NCBI GenBank assembly: GCA_016182785.1 | Contig: JACPFU010000015.1 | Location: 62,001-126,000, forward strand | Reading direction: 5' to 3' | Source: Lysobacterales bacterium | GTDB lineage: Bacteria; Pseudomonadota; Gammaproteobacteria; Xanthomonadales; Ahniellaceae | DNA: 64,000 nt | Shown: positions 17,372 through 26,720 of the stretch, piece by piece | Numbering within the stretch: the first letter of the stretch is position 1 | Layout: every line of letters begins with the position of its first letter | Made by a program: the position numbers and the translations under genes | The notes under the pieces: generated by a model | What the model was told of the DNA's origin: nothing | What the model saw: the letters and a program-made list of their open reading frames with translations, nothing else | The model's database searches: none

Positions 17372-18427
17372 TTATGCGCCGCCGAGGCGTTCGCCGCGGT
17401 AGCTGCCGTCGAGGACGCGGGTGCACCAGGCCTGGTTGGCGAGGTACCAGTCGATGGTGCGGGCGATGCCGGACTCGAAGGTCTCGGTCGGGGTCCAGCC
17501 GAGTTCGTTGCGGATCTTGCCGGCGTCGATCGCGTAGCGGCGGTCGTGGCCGGGGCGATCACGCACGTAGGTGATCAGGTCGCTGCGCGCGCTGCCGTTC
17601 GCGCGCGGGCGACGTTCGTCGATCAGCTTGAGGATCGTGTTCACGACATCGATGTTCATGCGCTCGGCATTGCCGCCGACGTTGTAGACCTCGCCGACGC
17701 GGCCGCGCTCGAGCACGGCGCGGATGGCGCGGCAATGGTCGAGCACGTACAGCCAGTCGCGCACGTTCCTGCCGTCGCCGTAAACCGGCAGCGGCTGGTC
17801 GCTCAGCGCCTTCTGGATCATCAGCGGGATGAGTTTTTCCGGGAACTGGTATGGCCCGTAATTGTTCGAGCAGTTCGTGGTCAGCGTCGGCAGGCCGTAG
17901 GTGTGGTGCCAGGCGCGCACCAGATGATCACTCGCGGCCTTGCTCGCCGAATACGGCGAATTCGGCGCATACGGCGTGTCTTCGCGGAAGGCGCCGGTGT
18001 CGCCGAGCGAGCCGTAGACCTCGTCGGTCGAGACATGCAGGAAGCGGAAGGCCGCTTGCTCCGCCTCGGGCAGTCCGCGCCAGTAGCCGAGCGTCGCCTG
18101 CAACAGGTTCATGGTGCCGACGACGTTGGTCTGAACGAAGGTGCCCGGCCCGTCGATCGAGCGGTCGACATGGCTCTCGGCGGCGAAGTTCACCACCGCG
18201 CTCGGCTGATATTGCTGCAGCAGCGATGCGACCAGTTCGCGGTCGCCGATGTCGCCCTGCACGAACTGGTGGTGCGGGCTGCGCGCGAGCGGCGCCAGCG
18301 TGTCGAGGTTGCCGGCGTAGGTCAGCGCATCGAGGTTGATGATGCGGTGCGCGCCGCCGCCGACCAGGTCGAGCACGAAATTGCCGCCGATGAAGCCGGC
18401 ACCGCCGGTGACAAGCCAGGTTTGCAT
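17372..18427 (-). CDS. rfbB: dTDP-glucose 4,6-dehydratase
   Basis: Encodes 351 residues. It is an extended SDR with [15 protein letters not shown] at the N-terminus, [12 protein letters not shown] and the catalytic Tyr-Lys in [12 protein letters not shown]. It converts dTDP-glucose to the 4-keto-6-deoxy sugar. It is the first gene of rfbBACD, and GAGGAAG precedes the ATG. Between it and ssb is a 107-base gap with two palindromes, probably the ssb terminator and the rfb promoter region. Confidence 0.96.
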   Translation of the reverse strand: MQTWLVTGGAGFIGGNFVLDLVGGGAHRIINLDALTYAGNLDTLAPLARSPHHQFVQGDIGDRELVASLLQQYQPSAVVNFAAESHVDRSIDGPGTFVQTNVVGTMNLLQATLGYWRGLPEAEQAAFRFLHVSTDEVYGSLGDTGAFREDTPYAPNSPYSASKAASDHLVRAWHHTYGLPTLTTNCSNNYGPYQFPEKLIPLMIQKALSDQPLPVYGDGRNVRDWLYVLDHCRAIRAVLERGRVGEVYNVGGNAERMNIDVVNTILKLIDERRPRANGSARSDLITYVRDRPGHDRRYAIDAGKIRNELGWTPTETFESGIARTIDWYLANQAWCTRVLDGSYRGERLGGA

Positions 18428-18472
18428 CTAGGGACTTCCTCGAAAGGGCGGGAATTGTAGCCGCGGACACGA

Positions 18473-18496
18473 CGAGGGAGCCCGAAGGCCCCCTCG
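18473..18496. terminator. Hairpin downstream of ssb
   Basis: A 10-bp stem with one mismatch and a CGAA/TTCG tetraloop (the loop reads TTCG on the minus strand), placed 39 bases beyond the ssb stop codon. There is no long T-run, so it may be a Rho-assisted or mRNA-stabilising hairpin. A separate perfect 18-bp palindrome lies at 18509-18526, closer to the ssb stop. Confidence 0.4.
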
Positions 18497-18534
18497 CTCG
18501 ATCGCCATGGACCGCGGCCGCGGTCCCGGGTTCC

Positions 18535-19053
18535 TCAGAACGGGATTTCGTCGTCGTCGAACGGGGCGCTGGACGGCTGTGGAGCCGGGGCGCGATTGCC
18601 GCCGCCGCGTTCGCCACCGCCACGGTCCGCACCGCCGCCGTAGTTGCCGCCGCCGCGCGGGGCGCTCGCGCGTTCCGAGCGTTCGCGCGGCGCGCCGCCG
18701 CCTTCGCCGGCGCCCGGGTTGCCGCCGAGCATCTGCATTTCGTTGGCGATGATGTCGGTGGTGTAGCGCTCGACGCCATCCTTGTCGGTGTACTTGTCGG
18801 TACGCAGCGAGCCCTCGACGTAGACCTGGCGGCCCTTCTTCAGGTATTCGCCGGCGATTTCGGCGAGGCGGCCGAAGAACTTGATGCGGTGCCACTCGGT
18901 GCGCTCCTGCGCTTCGCCGGTGGCCTTGTCCTTCCACGACTCGGAGGTGGCGATGCGGATCGTGGTGATCGCGCCGCCGCCCTGGGTGTAGCGGGTTTCG
19001 GGGTCGGCGCCGAGATTGCCGACGAGGATGACTTTGTTGACGCCGCGGGACAT
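18535..19053 (-). CDS. ssb: Single-stranded DNA-binding protein
   Basis: Encodes 172 residues. The OB-fold N-terminus ([19 protein letters not shown]) is typical of proteobacterial SSB and is followed by [21 protein letters not shown]. The tail is a glycine-rich linker ending in the acidic tip DDDEIPF that recruits repair and replication partners. ATG at 19053 has AGGAG in front. A frame that continues upstream is not coding. It is transcribed away from ispB; the 172-base shared region holds both promoters. Confidence 0.97.
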   Translation of the reverse strand: MSRGVNKVILVGNLGADPETRYTQGGGAITTIRIATSESWKDKATGEAQERTEWHRIKFFGRLAEIAGEYLKKGRQVYVEGSLRTDKYTDKDGVERYTTDIIANEMQMLGGNPGAGEGGGAPRERSERASAPRGGGNYGGGADRGGGERGGGNRAPAPQPSSAPFDDDEIPF

Positions 19054-19190
19054 GGAAACTCCTGTTGGGATGGGCTGGGAAGCGCTGGCGGGGCTTCCGG
19101 GGACGGGCATCTTCGCGCAAGCGCGGGGACGGCGAAAGCGCGGATCTCCGGCCGCAGCCTGCGAAATGTCGGAAATCCGCGGGCGCACCC

Positions 19191-19196
19191 TATAAT
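19191..19196 (+). promoter_or_regulatory. Promoter -10 element for ispB
   Basis: An exact TATAAT lies 30 bases upstream of the GTG start. The -35 region at the expected distance is weak (TGTCGG around 19167), so a factor or an UP region may help. Predicted start is near 19203, giving a leader of about 23 bases. Confidence 0.5.
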
Positions 19197-19225
19197 TCGC
19201 CGGTCTCAGATCCTGCGAGCGTTCC

Positions 19226-20233
19226 GTGTCCGCAACCGCCCCCCTCGTGCCCGACGCCGCACCCGCCTGCTTCGAGGATGTGCGCGCGCACGTGGCGCAG
19301 GGGATGGACGAGGTCGACCGCCTGATCCGGCGCCGGCTCGGTTCCGAGGTGCTGCTGGTCAACCAGGTCGCCGAGCACATCGTTTCCGGGGGCGGCAAGC
19401 GCCTGCGCCCGATGCTGGTGCTGCTCGCGGCCGAGGCCGCCGGGTATCGCGGCGGCCAGCAGCACCAGGCGGCAGCGGTGATCGAGTTCATCCACACCGC
19501 GACCCTGCTGCACGACGACGTTGTCGACGAGTCCGGCCTGCGCCGCGGTCGTCGCACCGCGAACGCGGTGTTCGGCAATGCCGCCAGCGTTCTGGTCGGC
19601 GACTACCTGTATTCGCGCGCATTCCAGCTGATGGTCGAGCTCGAACGCATGCCGATCATGCGGGTGATGGCCGACACCACCAACCAGATCGCCGAGGGTG
19701 AGGTGCTGCAGCTGATGCACATCGGCAACCCGGACACCGACGAGGCCGCGTACCTGCGCGTGATCGAGCGCAAGACCGCGGTGCTGTTCGCGGCGGCGTG
19801 CCGGGTCGGCGCCCAGCTTGCGGATGCGCCGCGCGCGGTCGAGGACGCGCTCGCGAACTACGGCATGGCGCTCGGCATGGCGTTCCAGATCGCCGACGAC
19901 GTGCTCGACTACGTCTCCGATGCCGACACCCTCGGCAAGAACGTCGGCGACGACCTCGCCGAGGGCAAGCCGACGCTGCCGTTGATCCACGCGCTGCACC
20001 ATGCCGCGCCCGCAGATGTGGCCACGCTCCGGCGCGTGATCGAGAACGGCGGGCTGGATTCGCTGGACGGCGTGATCGCCGCGATCCGCGACAGCGGCGC
20101 GATCGACTACAGTCGGGCGCGGGCCGTGCGCTATGCCACCGAGGCGAACGCGGCGCTGCAGGCGCTGGCTTGCGGTCCGGCGCGCTCGGCGCTGCAGGTG
20201 CTGGCGCGCTATTCGGTGGATCGCAACCACTGA
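19226..20233 (+). CDS. ispB: All-trans polyprenyl (octaprenyl) diphosphate synthase
   Basis: Encodes 335 residues starting at GTG. The two aspartate-rich motifs that bind Mg-diphosphate are present: [10 protein letters not shown] (about residue 94) and [10 protein letters not shown] (about residue 222). [19 protein letters not shown] is the N-terminal isoprenyl diphosphate motif. Proteobacterial enzymes of this length extend farnesyl diphosphate to the ubiquinone side chain. The exact chain length is not readable with confidence. It is divergent from ssb. Confidence 0.9.
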   Translation: MSATAPLVPDAAPACFEDVRAHVAQGMDEVDRLIRRRLGSEVLLVNQVAEHIVSGGGKRLRPMLVLLAAEAAGYRGGQQHQAAAVIEFIHTATLLHDDVVDESGLRRGRRTANAVFGNAASVLVGDYLYSRAFQLMVELERMPIMRVMADTTNQIAEGEVLQLMHIGNPDTDEAAYLRVIERKTAVLFAAACRVGAQLADAPRAVEDALANYGMALGMAFQIADDVLDYVSDADTLGKNVGDDLAEGKPTLPLIHALHHAAPADVATLRRVIENGGLDSLDGVIAAIRDSGAIDYSRARAVRYATEANAALQALACGPARSALQVLARYSVDRNH

Positions 20234-20288
20234 CGCGAGCGCGGCGGTCGGTCGCGCGAAGGGTCGCTACGGACGGGGAGGTGGGCCG

Positions 20289-20948
20289 ATGCAGCAGCAG
20301 GATCCGGGACAGGCAGCGCGGGCCACCGCGGGGGCGAGCATCCTGGTCGTGGACGACGACGCCGGCATGCGCTCGGCGCTGACGCGCCTGTTCGTTGCCG
20401 CCGGCGGCAAAGTGAGCGCATTCGCGTCTGGCCCGGAGCTGCTGGCGAGCGACCTGCTCGGCGCGGCCGCGTGCATCGTGCTCGACCTGAAGATGCCGGG
20501 CATGGACGGGTTGCGCGTGCAGGCCGAGCTGGTGGCGCGGCAGTGCACCGTGCCGACGCTGTTCCTGACCGGTGCCGCCGACGTGCCGACCGCGGTGCGC
20601 GCGATGCAGGCCGGGGCCTTCGACTTCATCGAGAAGCCGTTCGACAACGAGCACCTGCTGGCGCGCGTGCACGCGGCGATCGAGCACACCCGGCGCCAGA
20701 CGCAACCGCAAGCGGGCGACGACCAGCAGCGCGCGGCGTTCCTGAGCCGCCTGGCCGCGCTGACGCCGCGCGAACGCCAGGTGCTGGACCAGGTGGTGAC
20801 CGGCCAGACCAGCAAGCAGATCGCACGCGTGCTGGGCGCAAGCCACCGCACCATCGAGATCCACCGCGCCCACATCATGGAGAAGCTCGACCTGCACACG
20901 CTCGCCGATCTGGTGCGCATGCACCTGCGTTGCGCGGTGCCGGAGTGA
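20289..20948 (+). CDS. FixJ/NarL-family response regulator (REC-LuxR HTH)
   Basis: Encodes 219 residues. The receiver domain covers about residues 15-135, with acidic pocket VVDDD and phospho-acceptor Asp66 in IVLDLKMPG, a Thr in LFLTGAAD and Lys in FIEKPFD. The C-terminal LuxR-type HTH reads LTPRERQVLDQVVTGQTSK, then QIARVLGASHRTIEIHRA. It is a transcription factor of the FixJ type. GGGAGG precedes the ATG at 20289. It is immediately upstream of a histidine kinase gene, and a 13-bp motif between the two genes, shared with the C25 peptidase promoter, could be its operator. Confidence 0.93.
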   Translation: MQQQDPGQAARATAGASILVVDDDAGMRSALTRLFVAAGGKVSAFASGPELLASDLLGAAACIVLDLKMPGMDGLRVQAELVARQCTVPTLFLTGAADVPTAVRAMQAGAFDFIEKPFDNEHLLARVHAAIEHTRRQTQPQAGDDQQRAAFLSRLAALTPRERQVLDQVVTGQTSKQIARVLGASHRTIEIHRAHIMEKLDLHTLADLVRMHLRCAVPE

Positions 20949-20958
20949 GGCCGCGCGC

Positions 20959-21003
20959 TAGGTAGTCGCGCGTATGGAAGGGCCGCCGGGGCGGATGTAG
21001 TCT
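20959..21003 (+). promoter_or_regulatory. Candidate operator and promoter of the histidine-kinase gene
   Basis: TAGGTAGTCGCGC (20959-20971) is followed after 23 bases by ATGTAGTCTG (20995-21004), a possible -10 (TAGTCT). The same 13-mer with one change, and the same 23-base spacing to a related decamer, occurs at 29054-29099 upstream of the C25 peptidase gene. The 13-mer would lie around -51 to -39, where a LuxR-type class II activator binds. Inferred, not proven. Confidence 0.45.
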
Positions 21004-21091
21004 GGCTCCGTGGTTGCGGGCTTGCGCGTGGCTCTGCCGGCGCCCCGGGTCGCAACGACGGGCGCCGCGGTGCGGCAGACGGGAGAGCGAC

Positions 21092-22420
21092 ATGCAGCTG
21101 ATGCATCGGATCGACGAACGAACCCCGGAACCGGATGCCGTGCGCGATACCGGCACCGGCACGGATAGCTTCGCCGCCGCCCCGGACCCGGCGCGCGCGC
21201 CGAGCCGCGAGTTGCTGGTCGCGGCGCTGCAGTGCTTCCCGGACGGCGTCTGGATCACCGATTGCGAGGGTGCGGTCGTGTACCGCAACGACGTCGCCGT
21301 GGACCTGGAGACGCGGCAGTGGTCGCGTGACGGACGCGAGGGCGCGATGCGCGAAGTGGTCTTCGATGCGACGCTGCTCGCGCGCCTGCACGAGTGGGGC
21401 ACGTACTCCGCCGAATTCGAGCTGTCCAAGGCCGCGGTCGAGATCGCCGCCGTGCACCGGGTCGAGCTGCGCCTGCAGATCCTGGAGGCGGCGGACGGCC
21501 ATCGCCTGGGCATTTCCGTGCATGCCCGCGACACCAGCCGGGAATGGTCGCGCGAACAGGTGCTGCATGATCGCCACATCGAACTGGAAAGCGCCTACAC
21601 CCAACTGAAACAGGCGCAGATGCAGCTGCTGCAGTCGGAGAAGATGGCCTCGATCGGCCAGCTCGCCGCCGGCGTGGCGCACGAGATCAACAACCCGATC
21701 GGCTACGTCCACTCCAATCTCGGCACGCTGCAGGGCTACGTCGAGAGCCTGCTCACGCTGCTCGACGCCTACGAACAGGGCGGCGCCGCGACCGCGAACG
21801 ACGCGCTCGGCGAGCGCATCGCCGAGCTGCGCCGCAAGGTCGACTTCAACTACCTGCGCACCGACCTGCCGCTGCTGGTGGAGGAAACGCGCGAGGGCAT
21901 CGGCCGCGTGCGCAAGATCGTCGGCGACCTGCGCGACTTCTCGCACGCCGGCCAGATCGAGAGCGAGGACTGGGTGATGGCCGACGTGCATCGCGGCATC
22001 GAAAGCACGCTCAACATCGTCTGGAACGACCTCAAGTACAAGGTCGAACTCACCCGCGACTTCGGCGACCTGCCGTTGATCGAGTGCATGCCGGCGCAGC
22101 TCAACCAGGTGTTCATGAACCTGCTGGTCAACGCCGGGCATTCGATCACCGAGCAGGGCCACATCACCATCCGCACGCGCGCGCTCGGCGACGAGGTGGA
22201 GATCGCGATCCGCGACGACGGCCACGGCATCCCGCCGGAGAACCTCAAGCGCATCTTCGATCCGTTCTTCACCACCAAGCCGGTCGGCACCGGCACCGGG
22301 CTCGGGCTGTCGCTTTCCTACGGCATCATCCAGAAGCACCAGGGTCGCATCAACGTCGAGAGCACGGTCGGTGTCGGCACCACCTTCCAGATCTTCCTGC
22401 CGGTGAAGCGCGCGCCATGA
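21092..22420 (+). CDS. Sensor histidine kinase (PAS-like, HisKA, HATPase)
   Basis: Encodes 442 residues. Residues about 35-150 form a PAS-like sensor (LQCFPDGVWITDCEGAVVYR). They are followed by a coiled-coil linker (155-180) and the HisKA helix SEKMASIGQLAAGVAHEIN, with His197 as phospho-acceptor. The N-box is FMNLLVNAGHSI, and the G-boxes are DDGHGIPPENLKRIFDPFF and GTGLGLSLSYGI. No transmembrane helix is visible, so the sensing is cytoplasmic. GGGAGAG precedes the ATG at 21092. It lies between the FixJ-type regulator and an RpfG-like receiver, which are its likely partners; the 58-base gap to the latter suggests an operon. Confidence 0.93.
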   Translation: MQLMHRIDERTPEPDAVRDTGTGTDSFAAAPDPARAPSRELLVAALQCFPDGVWITDCEGAVVYRNDVAVDLETRQWSRDGREGAMREVVFDATLLARLHEWGTYSAEFELSKAAVEIAAVHRVELRLQILEAADGHRLGISVHARDTSREWSREQVLHDRHIELESAYTQLKQAQMQLLQSEKMASIGQLAAGVAHEINNPIGYVHSNLGTLQGYVESLLTLLDAYEQGGAATANDALGERIAELRRKVDFNYLRTDLPLLVEETREGIGRVRKIVGDLRDFSHAGQIESEDWVMADVHRGIESTLNIVWNDLKYKVELTRDFGDLPLIECMPAQLNQVFMNLLVNAGHSITEQGHITIRTRALGDEVEIAIRDDGHGIPPENLKRIFDPFFTTKPVGTGTGLGLSLSYGIIQKHQGRINVESTVGVGTTFQIFLPVKRAP

Positions 22421-22478
22421 ACGGCAACGGACCGCGTCCGCGGAGGGCGCGGGTTTTCCCAACACGAGGAGTCTTGCG

Positions 22479-23042
22479 ATGACCAAGATCATGCTGGTGG
22501 ACGACGAGCCGAACATCCTGAACAGCCTGCGGCGGGTCATCCACGCCATGCCCTGGAGCGCGGTCGGCGACAGCGTAGCCGTCGAAACCTTCAACTCGCC
22601 GCCGGCAGCGCTGGCGCGAGCACGCGAGCATGCCTTCGACCTGGTCATCTCCGACTACCGCATGCCGGAGATGGATGGCGTCAGCTTCCTGGAGCAGCTG
22701 GTGCAGATCCAGCCCGACATCGCGCGCATCATCCTGAGCGGCTACGCCGATCTGCAGGCGGTGGTCGCGGCGATCAACAAGGTGCAGATCTTCCGTTTCG
22801 TCAGCAAGCCGTGGAACGACTTCGAGCTGAACTCGGCGATCACCCAGGCGCTCGACCATCGCCGGCTGCTGCAGGAGAACCAGCGTCTGGCCGACCAGCT
22901 GCGGGTGCAGGAGGGCAAGCTGTCGCGGCACGAGATGGAACTGCGCCGGCTGGAGTCGATGTATCCGGGACTGACCCAGATCAAGCGTGCGCCCGACGGT
23001 TCGATCGACTTGGGGCTCGACCTCGACGAATCCGAACTCTGA
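22479..23042 (+). CDS. Response regulator with RpfG-like receiver and coiled-coil tail
   Basis: Encodes 187 residues. The receiver domain has phospho-acceptor Asp59 in LVISDYRMPEMDG, then RIILSGYADLQAVVAAIN and RFVSKPWND with the conserved Lys. These sequences are typical of the receivers attached to HD-GYP proteins, but no output domain follows. Residues 125-165 form a coiled coil, and the tail ends in an acidic stretch. It probably acts by protein contact. The C-terminal receiver of the large LOV protein (23688-26576) is closely similar (SDQRMPAMSG, YLTKPWED). Confidence 0.9.
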   Translation: MTKIMLVDDEPNILNSLRRVIHAMPWSAVGDSVAVETFNSPPAALARAREHAFDLVISDYRMPEMDGVSFLEQLVQIQPDIARIILSGYADLQAVVAAINKVQIFRFVSKPWNDFELNSAITQALDHRRLLQENQRLADQLRVQEGKLSRHEMELRRLESMYPGLTQIKRAPDGSIDLGLDLDESEL

Positions 23043-23081
23043 GCCGCGCGCAGCGCGGGCAGCGCACGGGTCGGGAATTGC

Positions 23082-23555
23082 CTACTCCGCTGCCGCGGCG
23101 CGCTCCGGGTTCGGCAGCTCGACCAACGACAGCCAATGCTCGCCGAGGCTGCGCACCAGGCGCATGAATCCGGCGTGGCTGGCAGGCTTGCTGGCGAAGG
23201 CATTGGCGCCCTCGGCGTAGCAGCGACGGATTTCGTCTTCGGAGCGCGAGGTGCTGACCACGACGATCGGCAGGTGGCGCAGTGCCTGGTCGGCGCGGAT
23301 CTCGCGCAGGGCCTCGCGCCCGCTCTTGCGCGGCATGTTGAGGTCGAGCAGGATCAGTCCCGGCGTCGGGAACGCGGTGCCATCGGCGTACTCGCGCTGC
23401 TTGCGCAGGTAGGCCAGCAGCTCCTCGCCGTTCTCGACGAAGGCCACCGGGTTTTCGAGGCCGGATTCGGCAAAGGCTTCGGCGAACAGCATGCGGTCAT
23501 CGGCGTCGTCGTCGGCGACCAGGACCGGTAGTTCGCGCTTGGTTTGGGTGTTCAT
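23082..23555 (-). CDS. Rcp1-like single-domain response regulator
   Basis: Encodes 157 residues, essentially only a receiver: VLVADDDADDRMLFAEAF at the start, Asp71 in LILLDLNMPRKSG, VVVSTSRSEDEIRRCY and NAFASKPASHAGF. This subfamily (Rcp1/CheY-like) is commonly encoded next to phytochromes and other photosensory kinases. It follows the LOV gene by 132 bases on the same strand, so it may be part of that light-sensing relay. It converges with the RpfG-like receiver gene. Confidence 0.9.
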   Translation of the reverse strand: MNTQTKRELPVLVADDDADDRMLFAEAFAESGLENPVAFVENGEELLAYLRKQREYADGTAFPTPGLILLDLNMPRKSGREALREIRADQALRHLPIVVVSTSRSEDEIRRCYAEGANAFASKPASHAGFMRLVRSLGEHWLSLVELPNPERAAAAE

Positions 23556-23687
23556 CGGGGGGATCTTCGCCGGCAGACAGGGGGCATGCGGTCGGCGCCC
23601 AACGACCCCCCGGCCCGGCGCCGAACCGTGCGCGCATGATAGCGCCGGCGCGGCGTCGGGAAACCTCGAGTTGCGCCCCGCTCGCGC

Positions 23688-26576
23688 TCACCCGCCGGCA
23701 CCATGACGTTCCTCCTGCTGTTCGGCGCGGCGGAAGGCATCGAGCACGTTGGCGCGCAGGTCCTCGTCCTCCCACGGCTTGGTCAGGTATTTGTAGACCT
23801 CGCCGCGGTTGATCGCGGCGGTGACCGAGGACAGGTCGGTGAAGCCGCTCAGCACCATGCGCACGGTCTTCGGATACATCGCCTTGACGCGGCTCAGGAA
23901 CTCGGTGCCGCTCATCGCCGGCATGCGCTGGTCGGAAATGACCACCTGCACCTCGTGGTTGGCAAGCAGCTCGAATGCGTCCTCGGCGCGGGCCGCTTCC
24001 AGGATGCGGTAGCCATCGCGGCGCAGCAGGCGCACCAGGGCGCGGCGGATGTTGTCCTCGTCGTCGAGCAGCAGCAGCGTGCGTTCGCTGCCGGCCGCCT
24101 CGGGTTCGGGGATGGCCAGGTGCGAGCGCTGCAGCAGCGCCACCACCGCCGCCGGCTCCAGCGCCGGCGCGAACAGGTGCCCCTGCAACTGGTCGCAGTG
24201 GCAGCGCTTGAGGTAGTTGCTCTGCGCCTCGCTCTCCACGCCCTCGGCGGTGACGCGCAGGCCGAGGTGGTGGGCCATCGCGATCATCGCGCGGACCAGC
24301 GTCGAGTCGGTGCTTTCGCGGGCGATGCGGGCGATGAAGCCCTGGTCGATCTTGAGCCGGTCGAGCGGCATCCGCTGCAGGTACTTGAGGCTGGAGTAGC
24401 CGACACCGAAGTCGTCCAGCGCCAGCTTCACGCCGATCTTGCGCAAGGCATGCAGTGCCGGCAGCGACTGGTCGATGTCGGCCATCAGCAGCGATTCGGT
24501 CAACTCCAGTTCCAGCGCGCCGGGATCGATCTCCTCTTCGCGCACGACGCGCGCCACTTCGGCGACGAACCCCGGGCGCAGCAGCTGCACCGGCGAGATG
24601 TTCACGCTCATGGTCAGCTGCGGGAATCCCTGCTGGTTCCACTGCCGCAGTTGCCTGCAGGCGACGCGCAGCAGGTGCAGGCCGAGCGGCAAAATCAGGC
24701 CGTTGGCTTCGGCGATCTGGATGAAACGTTGCGGCGGCAGCAGCCCGAGGTCCGGGTGTTGCCAGCGCGCCAGCGCCTCGACCGCGACCACCTGCCCGTC
24801 CTGCGCATTCACCTGCGGCTGGTAGTGCAGCACGAACTCGCCGCGCTCGACGCCGGCGCGCATGCGGCGTCCGAGCAGGATGCGGTCGTCGAGGATGGCC
24901 TTGAGCGACTGCTCGAACACCGACGCAGTGTTGCGCCCGCGTTGCTTGGCGTTGTGCATCGCAAACTCGGCCTGGCGGGTGAGCTCGGGGACGGTGTCGG
25001 CGGGAACGCGGTGTTCGGCGGCGCCGACCGATGCGGTGAGGTGCAGCAGGCCGACCCCGGTGACCGGCAACGGCACGCACATGCGGTCGCAGATGTGCTG
25101 CGCCAGCCCGGCGAGGTCATGGGTGGCGTCGCTGCGCGACAGGCCGATCACGAACTTGTCGCCGGCATAGCGCGTGACCAGCGCGTCCATGCCGGTGGAC
25201 GCCTGCAGCCGCCGCGCGACCGCGCACAGCGCGGCGTCGCCGGCGCCGAAGTCGATCGAGTCGTTGATCGCGTGGAAGGCGTCGATGTCGACGAACAGGA
25301 TCGCGAAGTGGTCGCCGCGCGCACAGGCATCGTCCAGGCGCTGCTGCAGCCGCGCGATCGCCGCCGAATAGTGCGGCAGGCCGGTGAGGGCGTCGTTGGA
25401 CAGCAGGCGGTTGCGTTCTTCCTGCAGTCGCACCTGTTCGGTCACGTCCGAGAGCACGCCGACGAAATGGCTGAGCTGCTGCTGCTCGTCGAACACCGGC
25501 GCGACGTTGAGCCGGTTCAGGAATGGCGAGCCGTCGCGGCGGTAGTTGCGCACCACCACTTCGCAGCACTGCCCGGCGGCGAGCGCGGTGGCAAGTTCGC
25601 GCAGCGGCGGCTGCTCGCGGTCGGTGCCCTGCAGGAAGCGGCAGTTGCGGCCGAGCACTTCCGCGGAGCCGTAGCCGGTGATGCGCTCGAACGCCGGGTT
25701 GACGTAGACCAATGGCTGCTGCGCGGCGAGCGCGTCGACCAGCACGATGCCGTCGGTCGAGGCCTCGATCGCGCGCTGCAGCAGCATCATCTGCTTCTGG
25801 CTGCGCAGGCGTTCGCTGATGTCGAGTGCGAGCACCAGGCGGCGCACCTCGCCGTCGATCACCAGGTCGCGGCGGATCACTTCGGCGTCGAGCTCGCTGC
25901 CGTCCTTGCGGCGATGGGTCCACACCCCGGCGTTGACCTGGTCGGCACTGGCGCCGTGCTTGGCGTAGTGTTCGAGGAAGCGCGCGTGTTCCGAGGGCGG
26001 GCGCAGGTCGAGCAGCGACAGCGCCAGGAACTCCTCGCGGCTGTAGCCGTACTGGCGCAGCGCGGCGCTGTTGACGTCGAGCACGCGCGTGCTCTGCGGC
26101 TCGATCACCCACATCGGCACCGGGCTCAGGTCGAACAGCAGCCGGTATTCCTGCTCGCGGCGCGCGGCCAGCCGGTACAGGCGGTGGCGCTCGAGCGCGT
26201 AGCGGATGCTGCGCGCCAGCGACTGCGGCGTCAGCGCGTTCTTGGTCAGGTAGTCGACGGCGCCGGCATCGAGGCAGTGCTGGTCGACCACGCCGCTGCC
26301 ATGTCCGGTGAGCACGATGCAGGGCGGGCGTTGCGCGTCGCCGGCGCTTTCGCGCAGCAGGTCGAGTCCGCTGGCGCCGCCGAGCTGGTAGTCGAGCAGC
26401 ACGATGTCGTGTTCATGGCGCGCCAGCAGCGGCAGCGCGGCGGCCTTGGTGGCGACATCGTCGATCTGGAAGCGTGTGCCCGGGTCCGCCTGCGCCAGCA
26501 TTTCGCGCACCAGCAGCACATCGTCCGGATCGTCGTCGATCAGCAGCAGCTTCACTGTGATCTGGGGGTCGCTCAT
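23688..26576 (-). CDS. REC-PAS-LOV-GGDEF(degenerate)-EAL-REC hybrid, putative blue-light-controlled c-di-GMP phosphodiesterase
   Basis: Encodes 962 residues. Domains are REC (8-125, Asp62), PAS (145-255), LOV (265-380), GGDEF (390-550), EAL (565-820) and REC (833-945, Asp882, Lys933). The LOV domain has GRNCRFLQG (309-317) with the flavin-reactive Cys312, NYRRDGSPFLNRLNVAPV (344-361), and FVGVLSDVT (371-379), where the usual Gln of the last strand is Leu375. The GGDEF signature is AGDKF (471-475), so cyclase activity is unlikely. EAL residues look complete: EAL 600-602, ELTES 691-695, Asp721/722, Lys742 and Glu778. It therefore probably hydrolyses c-di-GMP under light and phosphorelay control. 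ATG at 26576 has GAGGA upstream. Confidence 0.9.
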   Translation of the reverse strand: MSDPQITVKLLLIDDDPDDVLLVREMLAQADPGTRFQIDDVATKAAALPLLARHEHDIVLLDYQLGGASGLDLLRESAGDAQRPPCIVLTGHGSGVVDQHCLDAGAVDYLTKNALTPQSLARSIRYALERHRLYRLAARREQEYRLLFDLSPVPMWVIEPQSTRVLDVNSAALRQYGYSREEFLALSLLDLRPPSEHARFLEHYAKHGASADQVNAGVWTHRRKDGSELDAEVIRRDLVIDGEVRRLVLALDISERLRSQKQMMLLQRAIEASTDGIVLVDALAAQQPLVYVNPAFERITGYGSAEVLGRNCRFLQGTDREQPPLRELATALAAGQCCEVVVRNYRRDGSPFLNRLNVAPVFDEQQQLSHFVGVLSDVTEQVRLQEERNRLLSNDALTGLPHYSAAIARLQQRLDDACARGDHFAILFVDIDAFHAINDSIDFGAGDAALCAVARRLQASTGMDALVTRYAGDKFVIGLSRSDATHDLAGLAQHICDRMCVPLPVTGVGLLHLTASVGAAEHRVPADTVPELTRQAEFAMHNAKQRGRNTASVFEQSLKAILDDRILLGRRMRAGVERGEFVLHYQPQVNAQDGQVVAVEALARWQHPDLGLLPPQRFIQIAEANGLILPLGLHLLRVACRQLRQWNQQGFPQLTMSVNISPVQLLRPGFVAEVARVVREEEIDPGALELELTESLLMADIDQSLPALHALRKIGVKLALDDFGVGYSSLKYLQRMPLDRLKIDQGFIARIARESTDSTLVRAMIAMAHHLGLRVTAEGVESEAQSNYLKRCHCDQLQGHLFAPALEPAAVVALLQRSHLAIPEPEAAGSERTLLLLDDEDNIRRALVRLLRRDGYRILEAARAEDAFELLANHEVQVVISDQRMPAMSGTEFLSRVKAMYPKTVRMVLSGFTDLSSVTAAINRGEVYKYLTKPWEDEDLRANVLDAFRRAEQQEERHGAGG

Positions 26577-26667
26577 GGCGTCCTCGACTCGGTGTGCGCA
26601 GCGGGGAAGATACATCCTGTGCGGAAGCCGTGGCCACGTCGTGGTCGGGGTGGTCGGGTGGTCGACC

Positions 26668-26691
26668 CGGGGCGCCCTCCCTGGCGCCCCG
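26668..26691 (-). terminator. Hairpin between C25 peptidase gene and LOV gene
   Basis: A perfect 9-bp GC stem with a 6-base loop, 30 bases beyond the stop codon of the C25 peptidase gene on the minus strand. There is no T-run after it, so it is at most a weak or Rho-assisted terminator that separates the peptidase transcript from the LOV gene. Confidence 0.35.
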
Positions 26692-26720
26692 CGATCGTGC
26701 GTTGCGGTGCGCGGTCCCGA

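Noticed and set aside
21875..22300. Minus-strand frames over the histidine-kinase gene
   Set aside because: They are antisense to conserved HATPase motifs.
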